From Candidatus Coproplasma avistercoris (GTDB taxonomy: Bacteria; Bacillota; Clostridia; Christensenellales; Borkfalkiaceae), in the NCBI GenBank assembly GCA_018711385.1, contig DVIK01000039.1, positions 1-38,483 on the forward strand: 38,483 bases of DNA, given 5' to 3'. Shown in pieces: positions 7,139 through 15,342 of this stretch (the first letter of the stretch is position 1; every line of letters starts with the position of its first letter). The translations under genes and the position numbers were made by a program. Under the pieces are notes generated by a model. The model had not been told where the DNA came from and did no database searches. It saw only the letters and a program-made list of their open reading frames with translations.

Positions 7139-7206
7139 CTATCCGGAAGTTCCCGCGCCGTTGCGGGGCCTTCCGGATAGAGTGCTTTTACGGGGCGTTA
7201 CCCCGT
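7139..7206 (+). promoter_or_regulatory. Structured 5' leader of the haem-uptake operon
   Basis: Two consecutive hairpins lie in the ~125-base leader. The first has an 11-bp outer stem CTATCCGGAAG (7139-7149) with CTTCCGGATAG (7170-7180) and an inner CCCGC/GCGGG. The second is ACGGGG (7190-7195) with CCCCGT (7201-7206), ending 9 bases before the ribosome site GGAGGGGG (7214-7221). There is no T-run, so a translational or RNA-stability role is more likely than termination. I do not recognise a known riboswitch class. Confidence 0.5.
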
Positions 7207-7223
7207 GACTAACGGAGGGGGAC

Positions 7224-7580
7224 ATGACTGTTTCCGAATTGCGGTATCTCATGGCGGTCGCCCGCACGGGCGGCGACTGCGGGCGGACGAGCGGCTCAGA
7301 GGTAGCGCGCTGTCTGAACGTTTCGCGCGTGAGCGTGTTCCGCGCTCTGGGCAGACTAGAGCGCGCGGGACTCGCCTTAAAGGGCGAAGACAAGTGCGTG
7401 CGCCTCACGGAGGCGGGGGTGCGCGTGCTGGAAGAGTATTCAGCGCTCTCGCGCATGCTGAAAGCTCATCTTGTGCGGGCGGGGCTTGCAGAGGGCGTGG
7501 CGGAGAGCGAGTCGCTTAAAATGGCGTGCGCCATGGGTGAAGAGGCGCGCAGGGCCGTCTTTGCCTCGTTCGGCGATTGA
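7224..7580 (+). CDS. DtxR-family-like transcriptional regulator (short form, degenerate metal site)
   Basis: 118 residues with an N-terminal winged helix (about 1-65; SEVARCLNVSRVSVFRALGRLERAG is helix-turn-helix 2-3 and VRLTEAG the wing) and a helical segment (66-115) matching the DtxR/IdeR/MntR dimerisation domain; the C-terminal SH3-like domain is absent, as in MntR. In a manual alignment with corynebacterial DtxR, the ligands His79, Glu83, Cys102, Glu105 and His106 fall on Tyr72, Ser76, Leu/Ser, Ala and Cys here, so the classical metal sites look lost; Cys102 of this protein may be a new ligand. As first gene of the haem operon with palindromes around its promoter, it is probably the local repressor, sensing haem, metal by another geometry, or nothing. 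ATG 7224 follows GGAGGGGG. Confidence 0.7.
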   Translation: MTVSELRYLMAVARTGGDCGRTSGSEVARCLNVSRVSVFRALGRLERAGLALKGEDKCVRLTEAGVRVLEEYSALSRMLKAHLVRAGLAEGVAESESLKMACAMGEEARRAVFASFGD

Positions 7581-7641
7581 TTGCGGTATATTGCCGTATC
7601 CGAGAAAAAACATTGCGCCTTTAAGGCGGAAGGAGGACAAC

Positions 7642-8229
7642 ATGAAAAAGTTACTTGCTGCCGTTGCGGCAGCCGCGTGCGCACTCGCGGCAGGGCTTAC
7701 GGCCTGCGCGCAGCCCGAAACCCCCGGCACATATTCGGTGGAGGCGGAGCTGAGCTGTTACATATCGGCCATGGGCGGCATAGAGTTCGGCAAACCCCTG
7801 CTCGAAAGGACGGAATACACCGTCGCGGAGGACGGTTCGCTCAGCATCACGCTGCGCCTTATAAAGAGCAGCGTAAAGATATTTTCGATAGAATGCTTCA
7901 CGTTTGTGGACGCCGACCCGCCCGAAACGGGAATAAACAACAAGGGCAGCCTGAAAAACGGCACGATCGGCATATACGGCGGGGACGGCAGCCTGGTTAC
8001 GGAGGGGGTGTCTTACACCCTCAGCGAAGACACCGCCACCAACAACACGCAGGAAGAGGTGCATTACGTGGACAGCATCACCCTCCCCGTTGAGGAAAAG
8101 AGGCAAAGTTATATGCTCGCGCTGTGCATAGATTCGCAGGTGATGGGCGCGCAGTTCGCGGCGGACAGCTACGAAGCCACGCTCACGGTGGACTGGGATA
8201 CCGCCTCGGCTGCGGGGGAGGCGGAGTGA
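7642..8229 (+). CDS. Haem-operon lipoprotein made of one unnamed surface domain
   Basis: 195 residues. Signal peptide with lipobox LTAC, lipidated Cys22, so anchored to the outer face of the membrane. Residues about 30-185 form a single beta-rich domain that is clearly homologous to residues 135-306 of the large LRR lipoprotein at the end of this operon. Shared features, in order, are YI-x-AMGG-x-EFG, C-x-TF-x-D, NGTIG-x-Y, G-x-LVT-x-GV-x-Y-x-LS and [DN]SQVMG-x-QF. I do not know a family name. Because it is followed directly by an IsdE-like haem-binding protein, a role as haem receptor or relay, possibly as a very divergent NEAT-like module, is the best inference. GGAGG precedes ATG 7642; its stop overlaps the next start (TGATG), so translation is coupled. 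The longer frame upstream overlaps the regulator and is not used. Confidence 0.8.
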   Translation: MKKLLAAVAAAACALAAGLTACAQPETPGTYSVEAELSCYISAMGGIEFGKPLLERTEYTVAEDGSLSITLRLIKSSVKIFSIECFTFVDADPPETGINNKGSLKNGTIGIYGGDGSLVTEGVSYTLSEDTATNNTQEEVHYVDSITLPVEEKRQSYMLALCIDSQVMGAQFAADSYEATLTVDWDTASAAGEAE

Positions 8230-9125
8230 TGCGGCCGAAGAACATTGCGGCGCTTGCAGGCGCCGCATGCCTTGCGTTTGCCGCCTCTGTCCTCGGAGGC
8301 TGCGGGCTTGCGGGCGAGCGCTCGCAACCCTACGGCATAGCCACCACGTCCATGGCCGTCTGCCAGATACTCGACAGACTGGAGATAGACGAAGTCGTGG
8401 GTATACCTTCCGCCGCGGAGGATATCGACCTGCCCGAACGCTACGAGGGCGTGGCGACCATAGGCAACGCCATGACACCCGACATGGAGATACTCAGCAA
8501 CATAAATCCCGAGCTGGTGCTCGTGCCGCGCACGCTCGAAGCAGGGCTCTCGGCTCAGTTTGCAAACGCCGGCATAAAGGCGCAGTACATCGACCTTTCG
8601 AGCGTGGAGGGCATGTACGATGACATAGACGCCCTCGGCAGGCAGTTCGGCAGGGAGCAACAGGCCGCCGCGATGCGCGCGGAGTACGAGACTTATGTCG
8701 AGGAGCACAGGGTCACGGCCGAACAGCCGCAGACCGTGCTCGTGCTCATGGCATATCCCGGGGGCTTTTACCTCATCGTCACCGCCGATTCCTATGTTGG
8801 AAGCCTGATAGAACTGGCGGGCGGCACCAACGTCTACGGCAAGGACTATGTGGACGACGGCTCGGGCGTGGCGGCGGTGAACCAGGAGCACATGATCCAG
8901 ACCGACCCCGACAAGATATGCGTGTTTGCGCACTACGATGAGGAGAACGCCTTTGCATATATGCGCAACGAGATAGCCACGGGCGAGCTCTGGCAGAGTT
9001 TCAGAGCGGTAAGGGAGGGCGAGGTGTATTACCTCTCCTCCGACGACGCCTTCGGGATGAGCGCCAACCTCGACTGGTACACGGCGTTCGATTTTCTCAC
9101 GGAAACGGTGTTCGCGCAGGCATAG
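8229..9125 (+). CDS. isdE: Haem ABC transporter substrate-binding lipoprotein, IsdE type
   Basis: 298 residues: signal peptide with lipobox LGGC (Cys25), then a class III periplasmic-binding (BtuF/FecB-like, PF01497) fold. The sequence follows IsdE closely: GIATTSMAVCQILDRL, LPERYEGVATIGNAMTPDME, YIDLSSVEGMYDDID, SYVGSLIELAGGTNVYG and FGMSANLDW. Staphylococcal IsdE binds haem through Met78 and His229; here Met82 (GNAMTPD) and His235 (FAHYDEE) occupy the matching positions, which is strong support for haem rather than siderophore or cobalamin. It receives haem from surface proteins and delivers it to the permease encoded next. Start ATG 8229 overlaps the previous stop by one base and the permease starts 3 bases after its stop. 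Alternative substrate: another tetrapyrrole. Confidence 0.88.
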   Translation: MRPKNIAALAGAACLAFAASVLGGCGLAGERSQPYGIATTSMAVCQILDRLEIDEVVGIPSAAEDIDLPERYEGVATIGNAMTPDMEILSNINPELVLVPRTLEAGLSAQFANAGIKAQYIDLSSVEGMYDDIDALGRQFGREQQAAAMRAEYETYVEEHRVTAEQPQTVLVLMAYPGGFYLIVTADSYVGSLIELAGGTNVYGKDYVDDGSGVAAVNQEHMIQTDPDKICVFAHYDEENAFAYMRNEIATGELWQSFRAVREGEVYYLSSDDAFGMSANLDWYTAFDFLTETVFAQA

Positions 9126-9128
9126 TAT

Positions 9129-10142
9129 ATGGGCAATGAACAAAAAAGACGCAAAATAAGCGGGCTTGTCAAGGTTATACTTGCATTCTCGGTCACGGCG
9201 GTACTGCTGATTGTGTTCATCTTCCTGGCGGCAGCGACGGGCGGAATCAAGGTGTCCTTTTTGCGCATACTGCGCGGCATATTCGTTGAATACGACGAGG
9301 AAGTGGCCATAATCGTGCAGCTGCGCTTTCCGCGCATATTCGTCGCCATTCTGGGCGGCATGGCCATGTCCGCCGCGGGCGTTATGACCCAGGCGGTGAT
9401 GCGCAGCCCGCTCGCCGACCCCGGCATAATAGGCATAGGCGCCGGCTCCTCGTTCGTGGCGGTGCTCGTCACGGCGTTTCTGCCCTCGCTCTACTACCTG
9501 TCGCCGCTGTTTTCCTTCTTCGGCGGACTGCTTGCCTTCGCCATAGTGTACGTCCTTTCGTGGAAGGGCGGGCTCAGCCCCGTGCGGCTGATACTTGTCG
9601 GCATAGCCGTCGACGCGCTCTTTTCGGGGCTGTCTTCGGCGTTCAACCAGATGACGGGCGGCAACTTCACGGGCGCGGCAAGCATAGTCGAATCCAACAT
9701 ATCGCTCAAAAGCTGGGACGATGTTGTTGTGCTCGGCATATATGTGGCGATAGGTGCGGCGCTGTGCGTGTTCTGCGTGCGGCAGTGCAACCTGCTCGCC
9801 CTCTCCGACAGGCTGGCGTGCAGCCTTGGCGTAAACGTGTCGCGCACCCGCCTTCAGGTCTCGGTGGCGGCGGTGTTCCTTGCCTCGGCGGCCACGGCGG
9901 TGGTGGGCAGCATAAGTTTCCTCGGCCTGATAGTGCCGCACATAGCCCGCCTGCTCGTGGGCAACGATCACAAAAAGCTCATACCGTACAGCGCGCTGCT
10001 CGGCGCACTGTTCTTCCTCGTCGCCGACACCGTGGGCAGGTGGATAGCCTACCCCTACGAGATAGGCGTGAACATCATAATGTCTGTCGTGGGCGGCCCG
10101 CTGTTCATAGTGCTGCTGCTCAGGAGCAAGAAGTATGCCTGA
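9129..10142 (+). CDS. FecCD-family ABC transporter permease (haem)
   Basis: 337 residues with about 8-10 membrane spans, typical of the BtuC/FecCD (PF01032) permeases that work as homodimers with a type II importer ATPase. Diagnostic segments are LRFPRIFVAILGGMAMSAAGVMTQAVMRSPLADP-I-G (about 64-100), the coupling region near SLGVNVSRTRLQV and GSISFLGLIVPHIARLLVG (about 260-280), a conserved signature of the family. It would correspond to IsdF/HmuU. No good ribosome site precedes ATG 9129; it probably depends on coupling from the binding-protein gene, whose stop is three bases upstream. Its own end overlaps the ATPase start by 8 bases. Confidence 0.92.
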   Translation: MGNEQKRRKISGLVKVILAFSVTAVLLIVFIFLAAATGGIKVSFLRILRGIFVEYDEEVAIIVQLRFPRIFVAILGGMAMSAAGVMTQAVMRSPLADPGIIGIGAGSSFVAVLVTAFLPSLYYLSPLFSFFGGLLAFAIVYVLSWKGGLSPVRLILVGIAVDALFSGLSSAFNQMTGGNFTGAASIVESNISLKSWDDVVVLGIYVAIGAALCVFCVRQCNLLALSDRLACSLGVNVSRTRLQVSVAAVFLASAATAVVGSISFLGLIVPHIARLLVGNDHKKLIPYSALLGALFFLVADTVGRWIAYPYEIGVNIIMSVVGGPLFIVLLLRSKKYA

Positions 10143-10914
10143 AAACGCGTTTGAAATGCACTCGGTCTCCTTCGGGTACGAACGGGGGACGCGCGTGCTC
10201 AAAGATATAAACCTCGCGGTGCCCGCGGGCAAAGTGACGGCGCTCATAGGCCCCAACGGCTGCGGAAAGACCACCGCGTTTGCCCTTCTTTCAAGGATAT
10301 ACAGGCCCGCTTCGGGGAAGATACTGTTCTTCGGGCGGGATATATCGGCCATACCGCGCAGGGAATACGCGCAGAGCGTCGCCGCGGTGCACCAGTACAA
10401 CACCGTACCCGACGACATGACGGTGCGCGAACTTGTGGCAATGGGCAGGACTGCCTACCATAACGTGTTCTTTTCGCACTCAACGCAGGCCGACCTCGAC
10501 GCGGCGGAGCGCGCCATGGAGGAGACCCGCACCTCGGCTTTTGCCGAAAGGCGGGTAAAGGAGCTCTCGGGCGGGCAGATGCAGCGCGTATGGCTGGCGC
10601 TTGCAATGGCGCAGACCGACAGGGCGCTGCTGCTCGACGAGATAACCACCTACCTCGACGTGCACTACCAGCTGGAGATGCTCGGGCTGATACGCTCGCT
10701 CAACGAGCGGCACGGCACCACCGTGCTGATGGTGCTGCACGACGTCAACCAGACCCTGCGCTACGCCGACCACGTGATAATGATGAAGGAGGGCGGCGTG
10801 CTTGCGGCGGGCGCGCCCGACGAGGTGATAACGGACGGCATGCTGCGCGAAACTTACGGCGTGCAGGCGCAGATAGCCCGCGTAAGCGACAGAAAGATAT
10901 GCATATTCGGCTGA
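10135..10914 (+). CDS. ABC transporter ATPase of the haem importer (FepC/HmuV type)
   Basis: 259 residues. Walker A GPNGCGKTT (39-47), Q-loop near HQYN, signature LSGGQMQRV (about 144-152), Walker B ALLLDE followed by ITTYLD, and H-loop VLHDVNQ. The usual Pro after the Walker B Glu (DEPTTYLD in this subfamily) is Ile here; the catalytic Glu is kept, so activity is expected. It powers haem import with the FecCD permease. The ATG overlaps the permease end by 8 bases, a tight translational coupling. Confidence 0.93.
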   Translation: MPENAFEMHSVSFGYERGTRVLKDINLAVPAGKVTALIGPNGCGKTTAFALLSRIYRPASGKILFFGRDISAIPRREYAQSVAAVHQYNTVPDDMTVRELVAMGRTAYHNVFFSHSTQADLDAAERAMEETRTSAFAERRVKELSGGQMQRVWLALAMAQTDRALLLDEITTYLDVHYQLEMLGLIRSLNERHGTTVLMVLHDVNQTLRYADHVIMMKEGGVLAAGAPDEVITDGMLRETYGVQAQIARVSDRKICIFG

Positions 10915-10962
10915 AAGGCCGGTTGCGGATAAATTCAGATCAATTATTAAAAGGAGATATAG

Positions 10963-13900
10963 ATGACAACAACAAAGAAGAGATTGGGCAAGATCGCATT
11001 CGGCGCGCTCAGCGCCGCGGTAGCGCTCTGCTCGGCGTTCACTCTCTCCGCCTGCAACCCCGGCGGACAGAGCGGCACGGGCGGCACGGACGGCGCGGGG
11101 GACGGCCAGACCACCCTGCCCGAGGAGAGGACGTACACCGTGACGTTTTCGTCCGAAGGCGGGTATGTGTACGGCACGCAGCAGGTGAAGGAGGGGCAGA
11201 AGGCCACCCTGCCCGAATACACCGACGCGCTCGGCAACGCCATCACACAGTGGTATTACAGGTACGAAAGCGGCGCGACCGAACCGTGGTCGTTCGCGGG
11301 CTATACGGTGACCGAGGACATGACCCTCTATGCGGCGGAAGCCGACGAGCAGCCTGCGGGCACGACGTACGCTCTCGACGCCTCGCTGAGCGCCTACATA
11401 GACGCCATGGGCGGCGTGGAGTTCGGCGAAGGGCTGTATAAGGGCGGCACCATAACCGACCTCGGCGACGGGCGCTATCTGCTCGGCATAGACACCGACA
11501 AGAGCGAAGTGGTGATATACACCGTTCAGTGCGACACGTTCATCGATCCTTACGGCACAGGCGCCACGGGCGAGGGCGAGATCGAAAACGGCACCATAGG
11601 CTATTACAACGCCGAAGGCGAGCTTGTGACCGACGGGGTAACCTACGAGCTCTCTGCCGAGGACGACCTCGTAAACGCGCCCGACCCCGAGGGCGGCAGC
11701 AACTATCAGAAGGTGCGCTACGTCACGCACATCGACATGGTGCTGGAAAACGTAGGGCCTTTGGAGGAGCTCGACGAACTGGAACTCACGTTCTACATAA
11801 ACTCGCAGGTGATGGGCGGACAGTTCGGGTACGGCGCGGCGTCCGATTCCATGCATGCGGCGGTGCTCACCATATCCGGAATGACCGAAGTCGAGCAGCC
11901 GCCCGAAGAGGAGATCAACGGAATAGAGGACGCCCGCATAGACGAAGACGGGCACCTCATTCTCACCCTGACAGGCGGCAGGGAGATCGACGCCGGCAAG
12001 GTAACGGGCAGCGACGGCGCGCAGGGCACGGGCATATCCAACATCATCTGTTCCGAAGGTACGCTGCACATATATCTTACCAACGGCGACCACTATCAGT
12101 TCGACCTCTCGGGCGCGGGCGAACAGCTGCCCGACAACGTCACCGAGACGGCCGCATCCTGCACGCAGGACGGCGTACGCACTACCTACACCGACGCCTC
12201 TAAGACGGAGGTGGCGGGCATACGCACCATAGAGCGCGCCACGGGCCACACCTATGCGGACGGCGTCTGCACTGTCTGCGGCCACAGCCAGCTTGACGAC
12301 ATGACTTTTGCCGAGAGCGATGACGGCAATTCGTACACTCTCACCGCATACGAAAGCCGCGCATGGGACACCGTTGCCATCCCCGATACCTGCAACGGCA
12401 AACCCGTTGCGGCGATAGCCGACGGCACCACGCTCATGGGCATGGTGCTGCAGACCGGCGTGTTCATGGGGCACACCGAAATAGAGCGCGTTATAGTCGG
12501 CGAAAACTTAAAGACGGTGGGCATAGGCGCCTTTTCGGGCTGCACCTCGCTTGAAAGCATAGACCTCGGCGGCGTGACGGGGCTGGGCAAGTGGGCGTTC
12601 CAGAACTGCTCTTCCCTTGCGGAGGCCGCATTGAACGAAGGTATAACGGAGCTTGCCGACTATGTGTTCACGGGGTGCGCCTCGCTCGAAGACATAGCGC
12701 TGCCCGCAGGCCTCGTCTCGATAGGTTCGAGCACCTTCTCCGGCTGTTCGGCGCTGCAATCGATCTCGCTCCCCTCGGGGCTGGAAAGCATAGGCGCAAG
12801 CGCCTTTTCGGGCTGCTCGTCGGCGGCGGGCGCGCTCACCATACCCGCTTCTCTCACCTCGATGGGCAGGGGCGCGTTTTCGGGCTGCTCCTCGATAGAG
12901 GCCGTGACAATAGAGGCAGTCATGGACTCGCTGCCCAACGCCGCATTCCAGAGCTGCACCTCGCTGCTCACGGTCAATTCCTCCGAGGAGGGGACATACG
13001 ATCTTTCCGGTTTCACTGCGATAGACTCCAACGTCTTCCTCGGCACGCCCGTGCAGAGGGTGATATTCGATGGAGAGCTCGCCTCGGTGGGCGGCATGGC
13101 GTTCCAGGGCTGTGCGCAGCTCGTGCAGCTCGACTTCGGAGAAAACACGGCGGCGCTCGCCTTCAACGGCCAGCAGACCTTCCAGAACTGCACCGCGCTT
13201 GAAGAGGTAAGCCTTCCCGCAAACACCGCAAAACTGTCGAACTACATGTTCGACGGCTGCACCGCGCTCTCCTCCGTAGGGCTGGGCAGCGCCATAACCG
13301 AGATCCCGGGCAACTGCTTCAGGGGCTGCACTTCGCTTGCCTCCGTATCCGTGCCCGACAGCGTTGAAAAACTTGCAAGCGGCTCGTTCGACGGCTGCAC
13401 CTCGCTCGAAAGCATATCGTTCGGCGAACAGACCTCCGTAACGGAGCTTGCGGGCATATCGGGCTGCACCTCGCTTAAAAGACTGACCATACCCGCCACG
13501 GTGACAAAAATTTCCTCCTGCGGCAGCAATTACTGCCTTATCGAGATAGTCAACCTCAGTTCGGTAGACCTCACCTGCGGCGGCACCGATAACGGAATGA
13601 TAGCCATGTATGCCGAAACTATCGTAACTTCGGCGCCCGAAAGCGGCTATGTGCAGAGCGGCGACTATACGCTCTATCACGACGGTGCGGCAGGCGGCGA
13701 AAACTGGTTCGTTACGGCATACGGCGGCACTGCCGAGGGCGGCACGCTCACCCTGCCCGAAAGTTTTTCGGTGAACGGCGGGCAGGTCACCACCTACGGC
13801 ATAGCCGCCCGCGCGTTCTACGGCAACGGCGGTATTGTAACGCTCAATATTCCCTCGTCCGTAACCTCCGTCAGCGCGTATGCCTTTGCGGGCTGCACCT

Positions 13901-15123
13901 CGCTCACGGCAGTTAACTTCGAAGGGGAGAGCGCTCTTGCGGACATCGGCGCATACGCGTTCAGCGGCGACTACCGCCTGCGCGATATAACGCTGCCCGA
14001 CAGCCTCGTATCGATAGGCGCCTCGGCGTTCGCGAACTGCTACGCGCTCAAGACGATAAATATCCCCGAAAACGTGCAGACGATCGACGCAAGCGCCTTT
14101 TCGGGCTGCACGCTCGCCGAAGTGCGCAACCTTGCGGGCGCGGAGGTGGCAAATATCCCCGCGGCGCTCAACGTCTACACGGCGGCGAGCGGACAGAGCA
14201 GGCTGATAACCGAAGGCGACTTCACCTTCATATATATCCCCGCCGAGGGGGAGGAAGAGCCCTTTGCGGCGCTCGTATCTTACGGCGGCTCGGCAAGCGT
14301 GGTAACGCTGCCTTCGGGCTTTACCGCTCAGGACGGGCAGGTGACTTCCTACGAAATATTTGCGGGCGCGTTTGCGGGAAGGGAGATCTCCGCAGGGGTG
14401 GCGCTCTCTTCCGCGGTGACCGCCATAGGCGATTATGCGTTCTACCGCACGCAGACGATGCGCATCTCGTTCAGCGGCGAAAATAACCTTGTCAGCATAG
14501 GCGAATACGCTTTTGCCTATTCCACGGTGTGGATGTTCAACACCGTCACGGTCGGGCTGCTCAACCTCGACGGGATCGTAAACATAGGCGAATATGCCTT
14601 TAATAACGCCTCCCGCCTGACTTCGGTGAACATAGCATCAAGCGTTGAAAGCATAGCCGCGCGGGCGTTCCAGTCCTCGGAGATAGAGAGCATCTCGTTC
14701 GCCGCGGAGCGCGGAACGGCGCTCACGCTCGCAACGTATGCGTTCGCCTATATGAGCTCGCTTGAAAGCGTCACCGTTCCCGGCTATATTACCGAACTTC
14801 CCCAGAACCTGTTCCGCGGCTGCTCGGCGCTTGCCGATGTGGTGCTCGAAGAGGGCGTGCAGATAATTAACAACAATGTATTCTACGACTGCGACGCGCT
14901 GGAAAGCATAGTGCTGCCCGCAAGCATGACGTCCACAACCGCCTCGTGGTCGAGCAATTCGGGCATACGCAGCGTGTATGTGAGCGGGGCAAAGGAGGAC
15001 TTCGGAGGGCTGAAGTTCAGCTCTGCGCTCGACGTGTATTACCTCTGCGAGGAGGAGCCCATCACCGACGGCATGTTCTGGCACGAGGTCGGCGGCGAGC
15101 CCGCCGTGTGGCCCATGGTATAA
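10963..15123 (+). CDS. Giant BspA-like LRR lipoprotein carrying the haem-operon domain
   Basis: 1386 residues, lipobox LSAC with Cys31, so attached to the membrane rather than the wall. Order of parts: Gly-rich linker; one InlB/Flg_new-like repeat (about 57-127); a ~170-residue domain (135-306) homologous to the small lipoprotein encoded at the start of this operon; a short GREIDAG-type beta module with DGAQG linker (315-395); a C-x-x-C knuckle (HTYADGVCTVCGH, about 428-440); then some 900 residues of BspA-type LRR_5 repeats with the recurring core F-x-GC-[TS]-[SA]-L-x-x-[IV]-x-[LI]-P. GGAG precedes ATG 10963 and no terminator separates it from the ATPase 48 bases upstream, so it belongs to the haem operon. 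Likely role: outermost haem or haemoprotein capture, with the LRR part binding host or food protein. The interruption of repeats near 880-930 is natural repeat decay, not a frameshift. Confidence 0.85.
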   Translation: MTTTKKRLGKIAFGALSAAVALCSAFTLSACNPGGQSGTGGTDGAGDGQTTLPEERTYTVTFSSEGGYVYGTQQVKEGQKATLPEYTDALGNAITQWYYRYESGATEPWSFAGYTVTEDMTLYAAEADEQPAGTTYALDASLSAYIDAMGGVEFGEGLYKGGTITDLGDGRYLLGIDTDKSEVVIYTVQCDTFIDPYGTGATGEGEIENGTIGYYNAEGELVTDGVTYELSAEDDLVNAPDPEGGSNYQKVRYVTHIDMVLENVGPLEELDELELTFYINSQVMGGQFGYGAASDSMHAAVLTISGMTEVEQPPEEEINGIEDARIDEDGHLILTLTGGREIDAGKVTGSDGAQGTGISNIICSEGTLHIYLTNGDHYQFDLSGAGEQLPDNVTETAASCTQDGVRTTYTDASKTEVAGIRTIERATGHTYADGVCTVCGHSQLDDMTFAESDDGNSYTLTAYESRAWDTVAIPDTCNGKPVAAIADGTTLMGMVLQTGVFMGHTEIERVIVGENLKTVGIGAFSGCTSLESIDLGGVTGLGKWAFQNCSSLAEAALNEGITELADYVFTGCASLEDIALPAGLVSIGSSTFSGCSALQSISLPSGLESIGASAFSGCSSAAGALTIPASLTSMGRGAFSGCSSIEAVTIEAVMDSLPNAAFQSCTSLLTVNSSEEGTYDLSGFTAIDSNVFLGTPVQRVIFDGELASVGGMAFQGCAQLVQLDFGENTAALAFNGQQTFQNCTALEEVSLPANTAKLSNYMFDGCTALSSVGLGSAITEIPGNCFRGCTSLASVSVPDSVEKLASGSFDGCTSLESISFGEQTSVTELAGISGCTSLKRLTIPATVTKISSCGSNYCLIEIVNLSSVDLTCGGTDNGMIAMYAETIVTSAPESGYVQSGDYTLYHDGAAGGENWFVTAYGGTAEGGTLTLPESFSVNGGQVTTYGIAARAFYGNGGIVTLNIPSSVTSVSAYAFAGCTSLTAVNFEGESALADIGAYAFSGDYRLRDITLPDSLVSIGASAFANCYALKTINIPENVQTIDASAFSGCTLAEVRNLAGAEVANIPAALNVYTAASGQSRLITEGDFTFIYIPAEGEEEPFAALVSYGGSASVVTLPSGFTAQDGQVTSYEIFAGAFAGREISAGVALSSAVTAIGDYAFYRTQTMRISFSGENNLVSIGEYAFAYSTVWMFNTVTVGLLNLDGIVNIGEYAFNNASRLTSVNIASSVESIAARAFQSSEIESISFAAERGTALTLATYAFAYMSSLESVTVPGYITELPQNLFRGCSALADVVLEEGVQIINNNVFYDCDALESIVLPASMTSTTASWSSNSGIRSVYVSGAKEDFGGLKFSSALDVYYLCEEEPITDGMFWHEVGGEPAVWPMV

Positions 15124-15165
15124 AATTACTGCCCTGTCAGGGCACTGTCCTGTCGGACGCACTTT

Positions 15166-15200
15166 CGCGGGCGCGGCATACAGCCGCGCCCGCGATTTTT
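15166..15200 (+). terminator. Intrinsic terminator of the haem operon
   Basis: CGCGGGCGCGGC (15166-15177) pairs perfectly with GCCGCGCCCGCG (15183-15194), followed by ATTTTT. Confidence 0.9.
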
Positions 15201-15248
15201 CCGTGCGGCGTAATTGGAGTAATAAATTGCACCGTTTAAGAAAAAATC

Positions 15249-15278
15249 TTGCGGCGCGCGCAAGCGTTATATTATAAT
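15249..15278 (+). promoter_or_regulatory. Sigma-A promoter of the first GH3 gene
   Basis: TTGCGG (15249-15254), 18-base spacer, TATAAT (15273-15278), 65 bases before the GTG start. The leader holds a GC-rich inverted repeat around 15281-15313. Confidence 0.65.
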
Positions 15279-15342
15279 CCCGCTGGCGGGCGCGGCTTCG
15301 CTGCCGCCTGCCGCTTATGATCTTGCGACGGGAGGAGAAATC

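Noticed and set aside
7092-7223. Cobalamin riboswitch before a BtuF/FecCD-type operon
   Set aside because: No B12-box is visible, the leader is too short, and the binding protein carries IsdE-type haem ligands.
8169-10418. 749-codon minus-strand ORF across the haem transporter genes
   Set aside because: Crosses four well-supported + strand genes and has the His/Arg/Tyr-rich composition of a reverse-frame artefact.
12500-15000. The many short repeats in the LRR gene as a CRISPR-like array or DNA repeat element
   Set aside because: They are degenerate coding repeats of the F-x-GC-TSL type in one continuous frame, not identical DNA repeats with unique spacers.
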